Assembly (NCBI GenBank): GCA_002633005.1 | Contig: NMRA01000450.1 | Span: 164,876-228,875 of the forward strand | Length of the DNA: 64,000 bases | Direction of reading: 5' to 3' | DNA from: Phoronis australis | Lineage: Eukaryota; Phoronida; Phoronidae | Part shown: positions 48,042 to 64,000 of the stretch, piece by piece | Position numbering within the stretch: the stretch's first letter is position 1 | How the letters are laid out: every line of letters starts with the position of its first letter | Made by a program: the position numbers and the translations under genes | The notes under the pieces: model-generated | The model's input: only the letters and a program-made list of their open reading frames with translations | Database searches by the model: none | Told to the model about the DNA's origin: nothing

Positions 48042-48416
48042 TTAGATTCCTCCCACTGGCAGCTCAGCGACCAATATGTTGTAAACACAAGTCTCGCCCC
48101 TCTCCCCCCCCCCCTCCCAGGAGGACTGACATTGTTTTCTGACGAGGAGGTCAGAATTTGGCGAAGGTGAAATTTGTTTGTTTGAGCTGGTACCTTTTCT
48201 TGGTCCCGGTTGGGACAACTCTGGTAGAAGTTCACGAAAACTAACCCAGAACTGAAGACTGCTGCCGTCCATCCAACCTTTTCTTAGTGTTTGCTTAACA
48301 CTTTCTACTTTATCACCGACACTCAATGATAACAAAATGTTTCCACTCTTCTCATACTCGTTCAACTGAACTACTTGGAAACATAAATTCATCAGGCACT
48401 TGTTGAGTACAAACAT
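48042..48416 (-). other. Unassigned ORF with faint SH3-like text
   Basis: The frame reads VVQLNEYEKSGNILLSLSVG, DKVESVKQTLRKGWMDGSS and VSFRELLPE, then a Ser/Pro-rich tail. LSLSVGDKVE...GW and the spacing to ..ELLPE recall an SH3 domain (L.L..GD.V......GW), but the conserved ALYDY and FPxxYV blocks are weak. It may be an exon of an unseen gene, a relic, or chance. No convincing acceptor was found. Confidence 0.25.
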
Positions 48417-48836
48417 TAAAAGGGTCCGGGTATTTGTAATAGTCTACCACTAGGTGGCGATTTGCTTTTTAGAGCTTATTTTACTGCGATTTTGACCTAC
48501 CATAGGCGGCGCAGCATCGAAATAAGTAAGGGGGTGGGGCTTATGATGTCTCATTTTCCAACTGACACTGAGGTCACGAGCTCGAATGTTGAAATGAAAC
48601 ACACTTTTCGACAAAAATACCAAGATAGGACTTTTATTGAAGAGGTATTTTACAAAAATAGCTATTAACGATAGTCTTTAAATGAACTCTAAACTAACTT
48701 GGTCTCGCAAGTAAAGCAAGGGACCTTACCAAAGGAATGTCGCATTCAAGTAAATCACATGGGTCTCATATCACACGAACGCCCTCATGCTCTCAATCTA
48801 TTCAAAGGTTAACAAGAGCAACGCGGAGCGTTGAAA

Positions 48837-50070
48837 TGCGCCCACGAATGCATTGCAAATGATGTGCTTTTAGGGTTATTTATTTGTATCATAAAAATGG
48901 CCACTAGATGGCGCAAAAACATACAACATTCAAAAACAGGAACATGCCATATTTCATAAAAATCTGTCGAAGGAACTTCAGAGAAACGAGGGAAAACAGA
49001 ATAAAATGAAATTGCCACTAGTGGGCAGTGTCCGTTGGATCCGCCTCAAAGTCGTCGTCTGTTGTTATCTACATATAAATACACTTACTAAATTTAGTAA
49101 AGATCCTGCAGTGGGTTTAGGAGATACAACTATGGGCGCAAAACAAAATTACCACTAGGAGGCGCCACAGTAGTCACCATCATCAAAGGTCGACACTGAG
49201 AACATAGATGCTAATAATGATTTCGTTGATACAGGGGTGGACACCAAAAATAAGATTTGAAAACAGCAAAAAATGGCCACTAGGTGGTGCAAAATATCTA
49301 GATTCCATCCAAAAACAGAAAGATAGCGTCATCACACCAATAGATGCCCATATTTAAAATTTTATGAAAATCTGTTGAGGACCTTTGAAGATACTGAGCT
49401 AAACGTAAAAAACTAAAATTACCAATAGGGGGCACAGCAGTGGTCGGATCTGTCCGAAAATCGTCGTCATCCGTAGTCAACATCATATAAATGCACTTGC
49501 AAAATTAAGTAAACATCCTGCGAACGGTTTAGGAGATACAGCCATAGGTGCAACAAAAACAAATCTGCCACTAGGAGGCGCCACAGTAGTAGAAATCGTC
49601 GGAAAATCATCGTCAACCGTCCTCTTTATAGTAAGCACATACATGCCAATTTTCACAATCATCCTTTGAGCGGTTTGGTTGATAGAGGGGTGGAGGCAAA
49701 AAACAGACTCGAAAACAGTACAAATGGCCACTAGGTGGCGCAAACTACGTCGAATCCATCCGAAAACGAGAGGATAGTGTCATCTTACTAATAGGTGCCT
49801 ACATACCAAATTTCATGAGGACACAGGACTTTTGAAGATACAAAGGTAAGCGTAAAAAACTAAAATTGCCACTAGGGGGCACACCGGTAGTCGGATCCGT
49901 CCGAAAGTTCGCTCATGCCGTCCCATTCATGAATGGAACATATGTGGCAAATTTCATGAACGTATGTCAAAGGGTTTTGGAGATAGTGCAGCGGACGCCT
50001 GACGGACGCCGCCCGGACGGACGGACGGAGATGACGGCGTAATGCGTCCACATATAAATATGTGGGCGCA
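48837..50070. repeat. Tandem array carrying eight CTCF-like motifs
   Basis: A 1.23 kb element bounded by inverted TGCGCCCAC (48837-48845) and GTGGGCGCA (50062-50070). Inside, sites of the form CCACTAGGKGGCGC recur on the plus strand at about 48899, 49014, 49149, 49275, 49419, 49566, 49724 and 49866, spaced 115-158 bp. Words such as AAATTTCATGA, GGATCCGTCCGAAA and GGTTTAGGAGATACA recur between them. The right end has a GGACGGACGGACGG run. A ninth site lies at 48445. Confidence 0.7.
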
Positions 50071-50906
50071 TAAAAAGGACTTGCATTCCTGAGCACCACC
50101 TGGTAAATATCTAGTCGCTCACTGGTTTGTGAGATAGATGTTCCGAGTTCCAAATAGTCAATACATTCGAACCACGCTTCAACGTTAACAGCGGTTTTAC
50201 CTCGTGCACCAGTCTACTCCGAGTGCAACGAGTCATCGTTTTAACGTACCGATTTCGAAGGCACTTTCACGAACGTAACATAAAAAGGTGCGAATTTTCA
50301 GGTAGTGAGAAAATAAAGTTAGAATACCCTGCTATGAAAGCAGTCCAACGTTACATGTAAAATAACTCAACACACAAGACAAGTCTTACGCTGTCACTTC
50401 ACAATTCCTAAAGTTTTTGTCTCGTAGATATGAACGCAACACAGCCAAGAAAATACCCTACATTTACGGGTAATAAAGATTGCTCTTTCGTTCAAGTGCA
50501 ATTCTTTTTTCAAAATTACAGTAACTTTTCAAGAAACATACCCTACAATGAACACCGACTACTTGCAGCTCAGTCGACACTACATATGTGCACATTAACT
50601 AAATTCTTTTCAAATTGCTCTCACTGGGTGAAAGTCAGAACGTAACCATGGCAACCAATGGACACCTCAAAATCTCAATTTTTGATAACCAAGATATAAC
50701 TTATCAATTAAAATATTGTTATAGGATCAAAATTTAATATCGCAAATTAATTCTTCAACTATAATACTTAAATGTCCGTTTTTGGTCCTATTACGGCCAA
50801 AAACTGATGGAATTAATGTAATCTAGTCTCACTCAGATCAGGGTCCCTTAATTCACACTTACAAAACAACAGGAAATGAATGACACAATCAAGGTTTTTA
50901 TCGTTT
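50071..50906. other. 3' flank of RPL23
   Basis: Non-coding. An X-box-like GTAACCATGGCAACC lies at about 50643-50657. Nothing else was recognised. Confidence 0.45.
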
Positions 50907-50912
50907 TTTATT
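50907..50912 (-). terminator. RPL23 polyadenylation signal AATAAA
   Basis: AATAAA on the minus strand lies 20 bases after the RPL23 stop, so the 3' UTR is only some 40-50 nt, as is usual for ribosomal protein mRNAs. Confidence 0.8.
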
Positions 50913-50931
50913 GTATAGAATTATGGTACAG

Positions 50932-57546
<6,615 letters not shown>

Positions 57547-58359
57547 CTTGGATTGGAAAAGGAAATGCAAGAACGCATGCGTACGACTACTTGTGGATGT
57601 CGTTTAGTTTCCTTCCTTATCACCTTCCTTATCTCATAAACGTCTTGATTTCAAAAACAATCTAATAAATCTAAACACAAATTGTGTATTTTTGCAATGT
57701 AGATATCGAAAATCGTGGTTTTTGGAGGCATTGACATGGACAATGTGGTGACCTTATATGGCGAAAGCGGCTACTGTTGTGAGGAGTGGGCGGGGATTTG
57801 TCTGTTTTTGAAATTTTAACATAATTTCTTATTAGTCTATCTCTCATAAAAAGAACTTACTGTCTTAAAGTGAGAATCGGACTGACAAGTCTGAACCCAG
57901 ATTTTTTAAGATTTAGAGGATTTAAAGACATTGTCTTCAACCCTTCTTGAGCCGCTAAAAGTTGACCTATTTATGGATAGCCTAAACTGATTGAGATGTG
58001 TATATATATTAATCTCAATCAAAAATTCAATTGGATGCAAAAAAATATCAAGATGAGAAAATATTAGTAAACATTAGTGGCTATCGCATACAACGCGATT
58101 AAATGTTAACTACAAGTCCTGAGTTTTTGTTTTTGTTATTATTGTTATCGATTAGGTCTGTCTGTAAAAGCCACCATTACTGGTAGTTGCGTACACGAGT
58201 GAGGTTGCCCACCGGATTGCCAACTCTTTCGCATTTCTGACACTGCAATCTGTTCATTGATAATAACAGCAGCGCTGTGGAGATTTCGTGTGTATAAGGA
58301 AGGGATTTCGAGTTCAAAATAGAGGTCTTGAGCACAGCGAGAGAAGAATTTCGCAAAAC
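57547..58359. promoter_or_regulatory. Bidirectional interval between RPL23 and the LASP1-like gene
   Basis: This 813 bp interval separates the two divergent start codons. Next to RPL23, the minus strand has a TTTCCTTTTCC tract (57565-57553 region) fitting a TOP start, then a palindromic CGCATGCG that resembles an NRF1 half-site pair. No TATA box is clear for either gene. Shared promoter activity is an inference from the spacing. Confidence 0.5.
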
Positions 58360-58431
58360 ATGCCTCCAAAAATTTGTGGGAAATGTTCAAAAACCGTTTA
58401 CCCGACCGAAGAACTGAAGTGCCTGGATAAA
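58360..58431 (+). CDS. LASP1: LASP1-like LIM/SH3 protein, first coding exon (partial gene)
   Basis: ATG 58360 opens MPPKICGKCSKTVYPTEELK followed by CLDK, then donor GATAAA|GTGAGT in phase 0 after 24 codons. This is the first half of an N-terminal LIM domain: C-x2-C, VYPTE and the CLDK turn, closely matching LASP1 (KIVYPTEKVNCLDK in human) and related nebulette. The expected continuation (FWHKACFHC type) was not found up to 64000, so intron 1 exceeds 5.5 kb or the next exon lies in the gap. LASP1 proteins bind actin through nebulin repeats and carry a C-terminal SH3 domain; neither is visible here. The gene is divergent from RPL23, as in vertebrates. Confidence 0.85.
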
Positions 58432-60219
58432 GTGAGTATTCGTCAGTTCAGTTCCCGTAACAGGGAGTTAAGTGATTCCTGGTGACAAAATGTTCATACT
58501 AAGATAAGTGAGTTTTCAGACCAGGGGATCGGCCAGCTCTGATGGTCCAGTTGTGCCTCATTGAGTTGTGCAGTTCAAACGAAAGTTCACTGACACTGTG
58601 GCCCAGTGTGGCCGTGTCGGAATCGGATATTCTGGGTCTCTGGGATATAGCGATCCCTATTTCGAGAGCCAGGCAATCACTGAATAACCGTGAAAAAAGT
58701 TCTAAAGCCCCCTCAGTCCCCCTATGCCATGGTGCACTGGCGGCATGTGTGGCGTAGTACTGAAAAAAGTGGAGGGACTAAAGCCCCCAGCCCCCTGCTA
58801 TGGTACGCCGCCCATGTCATGATAACGGACGTGTTATTCAGTTGATGAAACTGGTTGTCAAAATCAGGTAGTGCTATATCCGACCAGTGCCATCACTACA
58901 CTCAAGTCTAGTGACTAGTATCTATGTAAAGCATGCTCAGATTGGACACTATAGTCTGTCTTTACCTCATTTAATTAGATGGATTCTCATTCAACCTAGC
59001 ACATGCCCCTGGTTGTGCAGGGTGGAAACTTTTCGGCAAATTGTGCCTTGCCCTGTGGAAACCATTGACTTAAAGTCTTTGTGGAAAAATCCACCTGTCT
59101 GTACGTGAGCGGCCTGTATCAGTCATTTTCGTTTGGAATATGAATTTTTAATAAACCTTAATTGTGGGAGACCTTGCACTCGGAGGTTGACAGTTAGTTG
59201 TGTGTTTCGAGTGGAAACCAGGCCCAAGCATTGTTGTGGATATCCTTTGATACTAAAAACCACTTGACTTAGATCCTGGTGGAAGTGACCAACAGTCTGG
59301 TGGAAGCACTACCATTGGCTGTCACCTCACTTGTTCTCGAAAGGGTCATAGAACTCGCGTATAGGTCATTACTGTACAGTTATACCTGAAATATTGTGAG
59401 TGCATTATATGGCACTGGTAGTTACTATTCACAAGTTGTGTAAAATCTGAGCTTACCACTTCAGAGTTGAGCTCGCCAAAAAACTTTTTTAGCTCAGCAA
59501 ACATTTGATAGGAATTTTAAAGCATTTTAAGACAGTTCATGAGCAGATCTCGGCAAGCTGAAATAAGCACTTTTGAACAAAATTTTCCCTAGGTTGGAAT
59601 TCTTCTTTTTTGGAAAATTATTGTAAAATTCTCACTTGGCAATTAATTTCTAGTTTTGCAAGAAATATAACGTTTCAATCCTTTGTAGCTACATTTCACC
59701 CAGTTGAAAATCAATAATCTCAAGAAGTTCAAAATAACCTGGAAAACTGTAACGATTGATGACAGTTTTATACTGGTAGTCATGAGGTCTTTGCTGGTTG
59801 CAAAGGTCTTGCACTGTTTTACTCACTACCAGTTCCAAATTTTGTGTGACGTCATGAAATGTCTGAAGCTATGATTGGCTTGTAATAATAAATGAGATTT
59901 GTTCCTCATTGTGATCACATGGAATGTTTTTGACATGTGTGTTTGATCCCACACATCCTTTGTGCCCTTATTTTCCTAAGAAACTATAAAAAGCTATATT
60001 TTGGTGCCTGAATGTGCTAGAAAGCCTCAATTGTCAACTGTTTTCTTAAAAATACCTAGCAAGTGATGAAAAACCTAGGAACTTGAAGTCGTGTTTGGCA
60101 AGTGGGCAGTGCTGTTGTGGAACGTAGGCGCAGCCAACCACCTTTTGGCATTTGAACGTAACGCCTACGCACCGTAAGTTACGTTCAGTGTTCACGGTAA
60201 TACAATGGGATTTAGTTGC
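58432..60219 (+). other. LASP1-like intron 1, proximal part; no coding exon seen
   Basis: No frame matches a LIM second half, nebulin repeat or SH3 domain. A short repeated phrase (TGAAAAAAGT, AAAGCCCCC) occurs near 58690-58795. Otherwise this is AT-rich unique-looking sequence. Confidence 0.5.
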
Positions 60220-60224
60220 CTACT

Positions 60225-61703
60225 CAGGGCTCGACATAACGAGCTGCAGGTCGCATTTGCGACCTGAAATTTGGAAATGCGAGCTGAGATTTTTTTCAGC
60301 TCGTATAAAGTCGCAAAATGCGACCTGGAATTTCCAACGAATGCGAGCTGAGTTTTTACACTTCTCAACAGATACCTGGCAAATACAAAGCAGCTCTTGT
60401 TAATCCGACCGTTATTTGGTTGTTGCCAAATACAAGTTCAAAAGAACACTAACCGAGAACAGGCCTCCCGATGACTTGTAAGCAAGTCGCGTGAACATGG
60501 GATATGAAGAATCGATCTTTGACGCGTTTCATTGGCTAACACTTTCGGCCACTTTTGTAAATTCCCGGATNNNNNNNNNNNNNNNNNNNNNNNNNNNNNN
60601 NNNNNNNNNNNNNNNNNNNNNNNNNNNNNNNNNNNNNNNNNNNNNNNNNNNNNNNNNNNNNNNNNNNNNNNNNNNNNNNNNNNNNNNNNNNNNNNNNNNN
60701 NNNNNNNNNNNNNNNNNNNNNNNNNNNNNNNNNNNNNNNNNNNNNNNNNNNNNNNNNNNNNNNNNNNNNNNNNNNNNNNNNNNNNNNNNNNNNNNNNNNN
60801 NNNNNNNNNNNNNNNNNNNNNNNNNNNNNNNNNNNNNNNNNNNNNNNNNNNNNNNNNNNNNNNNNNNNNNNNNNNNNNNNNNNNNNNNNNNNNNNNNNNN
60901 NNNNNNNNNNNNNNNNNNNNNNNNNNNNNNNNNNNNNNNNNNNNNNNNNNNNNNNNNNNNNNNNNNNNNNNNNNNNNNNNNNNNNNNNNNNNNNNNNNNN
61001 NNNNNNNNNNNNNNNNNNNNNNNNNNNNNNNNNNNNNNNNNNNNNNNNNNNNNNNNNNNNNNNNNNNNNNNNNNNNNNNNNNNNNNNNNNNNNNNNNNNN
61101 NNNNNNNNNNNNNNNNNNNNNNNNNNNNNNNNNNNNNNNNNNNNNNNNNNNNNNNNNNNNNNNNNNNNNNNNNNNNNNNNGCGACTGACCTATTTTTTCC
61201 CGTACTTGGAAGGTATTGAAGAGCAAACTCGCGATTACCCGAGTTCGTTTGAATCGTTAACGACTTTGATGACGGCCAGTAGCAGACCAGATCTAACAAA
61301 ATCCCAGATACTTTTTTCAACGGGCATTTTCTCCCTTTTCACTTCGCAAATTTAGCTACTCGAATGCACAAGTCAGTTAGAGAGCACTGATTCAACTTTC
61401 ACGCCGGCAACTTGGCTTGCGCTCTAGAGACTTTCAATGGCAGTTGTGAAGAACAGTAAGGCCGTACCTGCATGAATGAAGTCAATTTTGAGATCCGAAA
61501 TTTGTGAGCATTTAACGCAGCAGGTAATAGCATAATCTAAACATTTTCTCGATGATCTAAAAACTATATTTTGGCGCGTAAAAATGGCGGGAAAATTTTG
61601 CGACCTGGCATTTACGAATGCGAGCTGGATTTTGAAAATGCAACCTGGGATTTTGGCTAGGTCGCAAAATGCGACCTGGCGATTTTAATAGCGTCGAGCC
61701 CTG
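60225..61703. mobile_element. CAGGGCTCGAC element (hAT-like) spanning the assembly gap
   Basis: Ends CAGGGCTCGACATAACGAG and GCGTCGAGCCCTG are inverted. CTACT is duplicated directly (60220-60224, 61704-61708). Both subterminal regions carry several GCGACCTG and ATGCGAGCTG repeats, as expected of transposase-binding sites. The interior includes 610 unresolved bases, so coding capacity cannot be judged. Confidence 0.72.
60571..61180. other. Assembly gap (610 N)
   Basis: A run of N only. Frames reported across it are meaningless. Confidence 1.
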
Positions 61704-61708
61704 CTACT

Positions 61709-62970
61709 TACCTCTTATTTTACTACTACAGCACTGCAAGTGGGGTTCCTTCTAAAATCGCCAGTGGCTATCTGAGGTGGTATTTTGCGAGGGCGTACTT
61801 GTTAATTAGAACACTGGAATGGGAACTACCCTTTCTTCAAAACAATCATCTAACAAACATCAATAGTCATTGAGATCCTCTTGATCAGGTTACACGTAAC
61901 TTTTACCAACTTGAAGGTTAAAACTTGTATTTTCACTTAAATCCACATGACGGCAATACCAATCTTTACTTGAGACTTGACGCGAAAACTGGCCTATCAC
62001 ATCATGTAGAATTCAAAAGATTACTCAAGGTATGCCGCATCATTGGATAATTCTGAAGTGGAATCTAGTAAAGTTTGTCTGTCTGGGGCCTTGGGTTTTA
62101 AGGTGGCTGTATACCTGCCTCCCAAGAATCGTATTTTGATTTAGACCACCCGCTGTAACAAAATTGCTCTCAAATTGTTCCTCGTGTGATCTCAGGGCTT
62201 CAGAAGAGCCGACAGTTTGCTATTGGTTGACTGCAGGCTTTACTTGTTGGGTTTTCTCGGTGTGTCATTTTACTTAGCAAGTGAGGAATGACAAAGTCAG
62301 CTCTTCAAACTCATGTGATTAAGTAAGGAACCAGTTCAGACCAATTTTATATCAGTAGGTGACCCAAGTCAAAAGGTCACTTCTTTATGGTTTCTGTTTA
62401 AGGCATTTTAGATACAAGGTAATGAATACCCCCATTAATACAAGTATTGGTGATGGATGTATCTATTAGAACAATTACCGGTACTGACATTCATGTACAT
62501 TAACACATGCTGTAGTAACCTGCTATTTGAAGTACTATGCTGCTGGGCGCTTGCCAAGGGGGGTTGGCTTGTGGAGGGTTCACTTCATCCCGCTCTTTGC
62601 TTCCATGAATACCTTGCATTCATTCAAATTAAGCTGAAGCCAATTGCAAGGAGAATGACACAAAAGATGAGTGTTTGTTTACATGTATCAGTACATCTAG
62701 ATAAGGGCTTCACAAACACTGTATGCATTGGTTCTGCCTCTTCAGTCAAGTTTGCATTAGAAATTTCCATAACCATGACAAAATCAAATGTGTGCCCTGT
62801 TGTGCAACTTGGTCCTGATCAGCTCCAGTGTCAGTGGGTGTCTGTAGCCTGAACAGATGTCTTTCAACTCCTCCCCTCATGAGTGTCTGGTCTATTCACA
62901 CTTGTTGACTATGGCAATTCAGGTGAAGAACCTTGATTAAGGGACACAACCTCTGACTAATGCAATCTTT
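61709..62970 (+). other. LASP1-like intron 1, middle part
   Basis: No LIM, nebulin or SH3 coding text. An open frame at 62457-62852 has no family resemblance and its composition is that of an intron. Confidence 0.45.
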
Positions 62971-62972
62971 CA

Positions 62973-63496
62973 GTCAGTGGTCTAGCACACATCAACTACT
63001 ACCACTAAGTAGTCCAGCACACTTCACCACCAGCTACTTACTATGAGTGCTGTAATCAGTAGTCCAACACACTTCTCCACCAACTATGAGTTTGATAATC
63101 AGTAGTCCAGCACACTTTACCACCGACTACCAGTAATCAGTAGTCCAACACACATCACCACTGACTACTATCAGTACCGTAATCGGTAGTCCAGCGCACA
63201 TCACCACTGACTTCAGTAATCAGTAGTCCAACACACTTTACCACCGACTACCAGTAATCAGTCCAACACACATCACCACTGACTGCTATGAGTAGGGTAG
63301 TCAGTAGTCCAGCACTCTTTACTACCGACTACCAGTAATCAGTATTCCAGCACACATCACCACCGACTATTATGGGTACAGTAGTCAGTAATCCAGCACA
63401 CGTCACCACTGGCCACAAGTAGTAGCCCAGCTCACTTCACCACCAATTGCTACCAGTAATTAGTAGTCCAGCACACACCACCATTGAGTACTGAGC
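62973..63496. repeat. Degenerate minisatellite in LASP1-like intron
   Basis: About a dozen units of 35-50 bp built from AGTAATCAGTAGTCCAGCAC and ACATCACCACTGACTAC, with variable TATGAGTA inserts. Confidence 0.88.
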
Positions 63497-63786
63497 CACA
63501 TATAGGTATGACTGGTACTGCTGTTAATACAGCACAATCAGTGCTAGTAGTGATATTTAGTTTTCTTTTGTTGAGACTTTTGAGCAAGAAAATTTCACCT
63601 CCCGGCCATATTGAAGAGCGTTTTCTCTAATCTATTTTACGGTAAAAAGACTTAAGTGTTTTGTGATAACCTTTACAGACCTAAGGTACATTATGATTGT
63701 TGGAACAAAACTACCACATCTGTGGCCTCAGGGTCAAAGTATCAGTCAGGCCATGGTTTTGACTGGAATTTGATATCAAGTCATTA

Positions 63787-63875
63787 GGGCCTTTCGCATT
63801 AGGGATTTTGTACGGTGGACTAACATTCTTTTTCGACCACAAGCATTTTAGACCCAATGCGAAAGGGGATTTAGA
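63787..63875. repeat. Small inverted repeat CCTTTCGCATTAGGG
   Basis: GGGCCTTTCGCATTAGGG near 63787 and CCCAATGCGAAAGG near 63855 are inverted, about 50 bp apart. This could be a tiny MITE or solo hairpin. Confidence 0.45.
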
Positions 63876-64000
63876 CTGACCTAAATTTACCGTAGTACAG
63901 TATTAAAGTTGGTCCGAATACGTAAGCACCATGCGTTGCTCACTGTCCTTACTTATCTCCCCAAGTCACGCGAATCTGCAGTTCTATTTCTGTCTGTTCA

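Noticed and set aside
60438-61320. Long open frames of 218-263 codons
   Set aside because: They consist almost entirely of the N gap.

Overview
The window is animal nuclear DNA. It has spliced genes with GT-AG introns, long introns, AT-rich spacers, microsatellites, many non-LTR and DNA-transposon remnants, single N calls and one 610-base assembly gap. A complete RPL23 gene sits head-to-head with the first coding exon of a LASP1-type LIM gene. Together with the repeat types (THAP-bearing elements, a Penelope-like remnant, many foldback MITEs) this fits a marine invertebrate, most likely a deuterostome such as a hemichordate or cephalochordate. The species cannot be fixed from sequence alone.

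Layout. (1) 2.2-44.3 kb is a cluster of three paralogous multi-pass membrane protein genes of the DC-STAMP-domain family, closest by eye to DCST1/DCST2 (sperm-egg fusion proteins; Drosophila sneaky, C. elegans SPE-42/49). I assembled all three from exons. Copy 1 is on the minus strand (exons 15109-14404, 6658-6447, 3239-2177; 5' end unresolved). Copy 2 is on the plus strand (32280-33764, 35253-35467, 36755-37769; 904 aa). Copy 3 is on the minus strand (44330-43377, 41055-40898, 40319-39305; 708 aa). All share the same two intron positions with phases 0 and 2. All stop shortly after the last membrane segment, so none has the C-terminal RING-like finger of DCST1/2. Copies 1 and 2 are divergent; copies 2 and 3 converge on a 1.5 kb spacer. 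(2) 45-50.8 kb is repeat-rich and gene-poor. It includes an array of evenly spaced, same-orientation CTCF-like motifs. (3) 50.9-57.55 kb is RPL23 on the minus strand: five exons, 140 aa, with short 3' UTR and a pyrimidine tract upstream. (4) 58.36 kb onward is LASP1-like exon 1 on the plus strand, followed by a long intron to the window end.

The long introns and spacers are filled with mobile DNA. There are two TTAA-flanked transposons (24219-27680 and 30399-32048, the second with a THAP reading frame), a 900 bp foldback element with 9 bp target duplications (8064-8963), CAGGG-ended elements with 5-6 bp duplications, three LINE remnants, a Penelope-like GIY-YIG remnant, a stop-interrupted THAP pseudogene and several minisatellites. 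The RPL23/LASP1 pair supplies housekeeping and cytoskeletal functions. The DCST-like cluster probably acts in gamete membranes, which is inferred from the family only.
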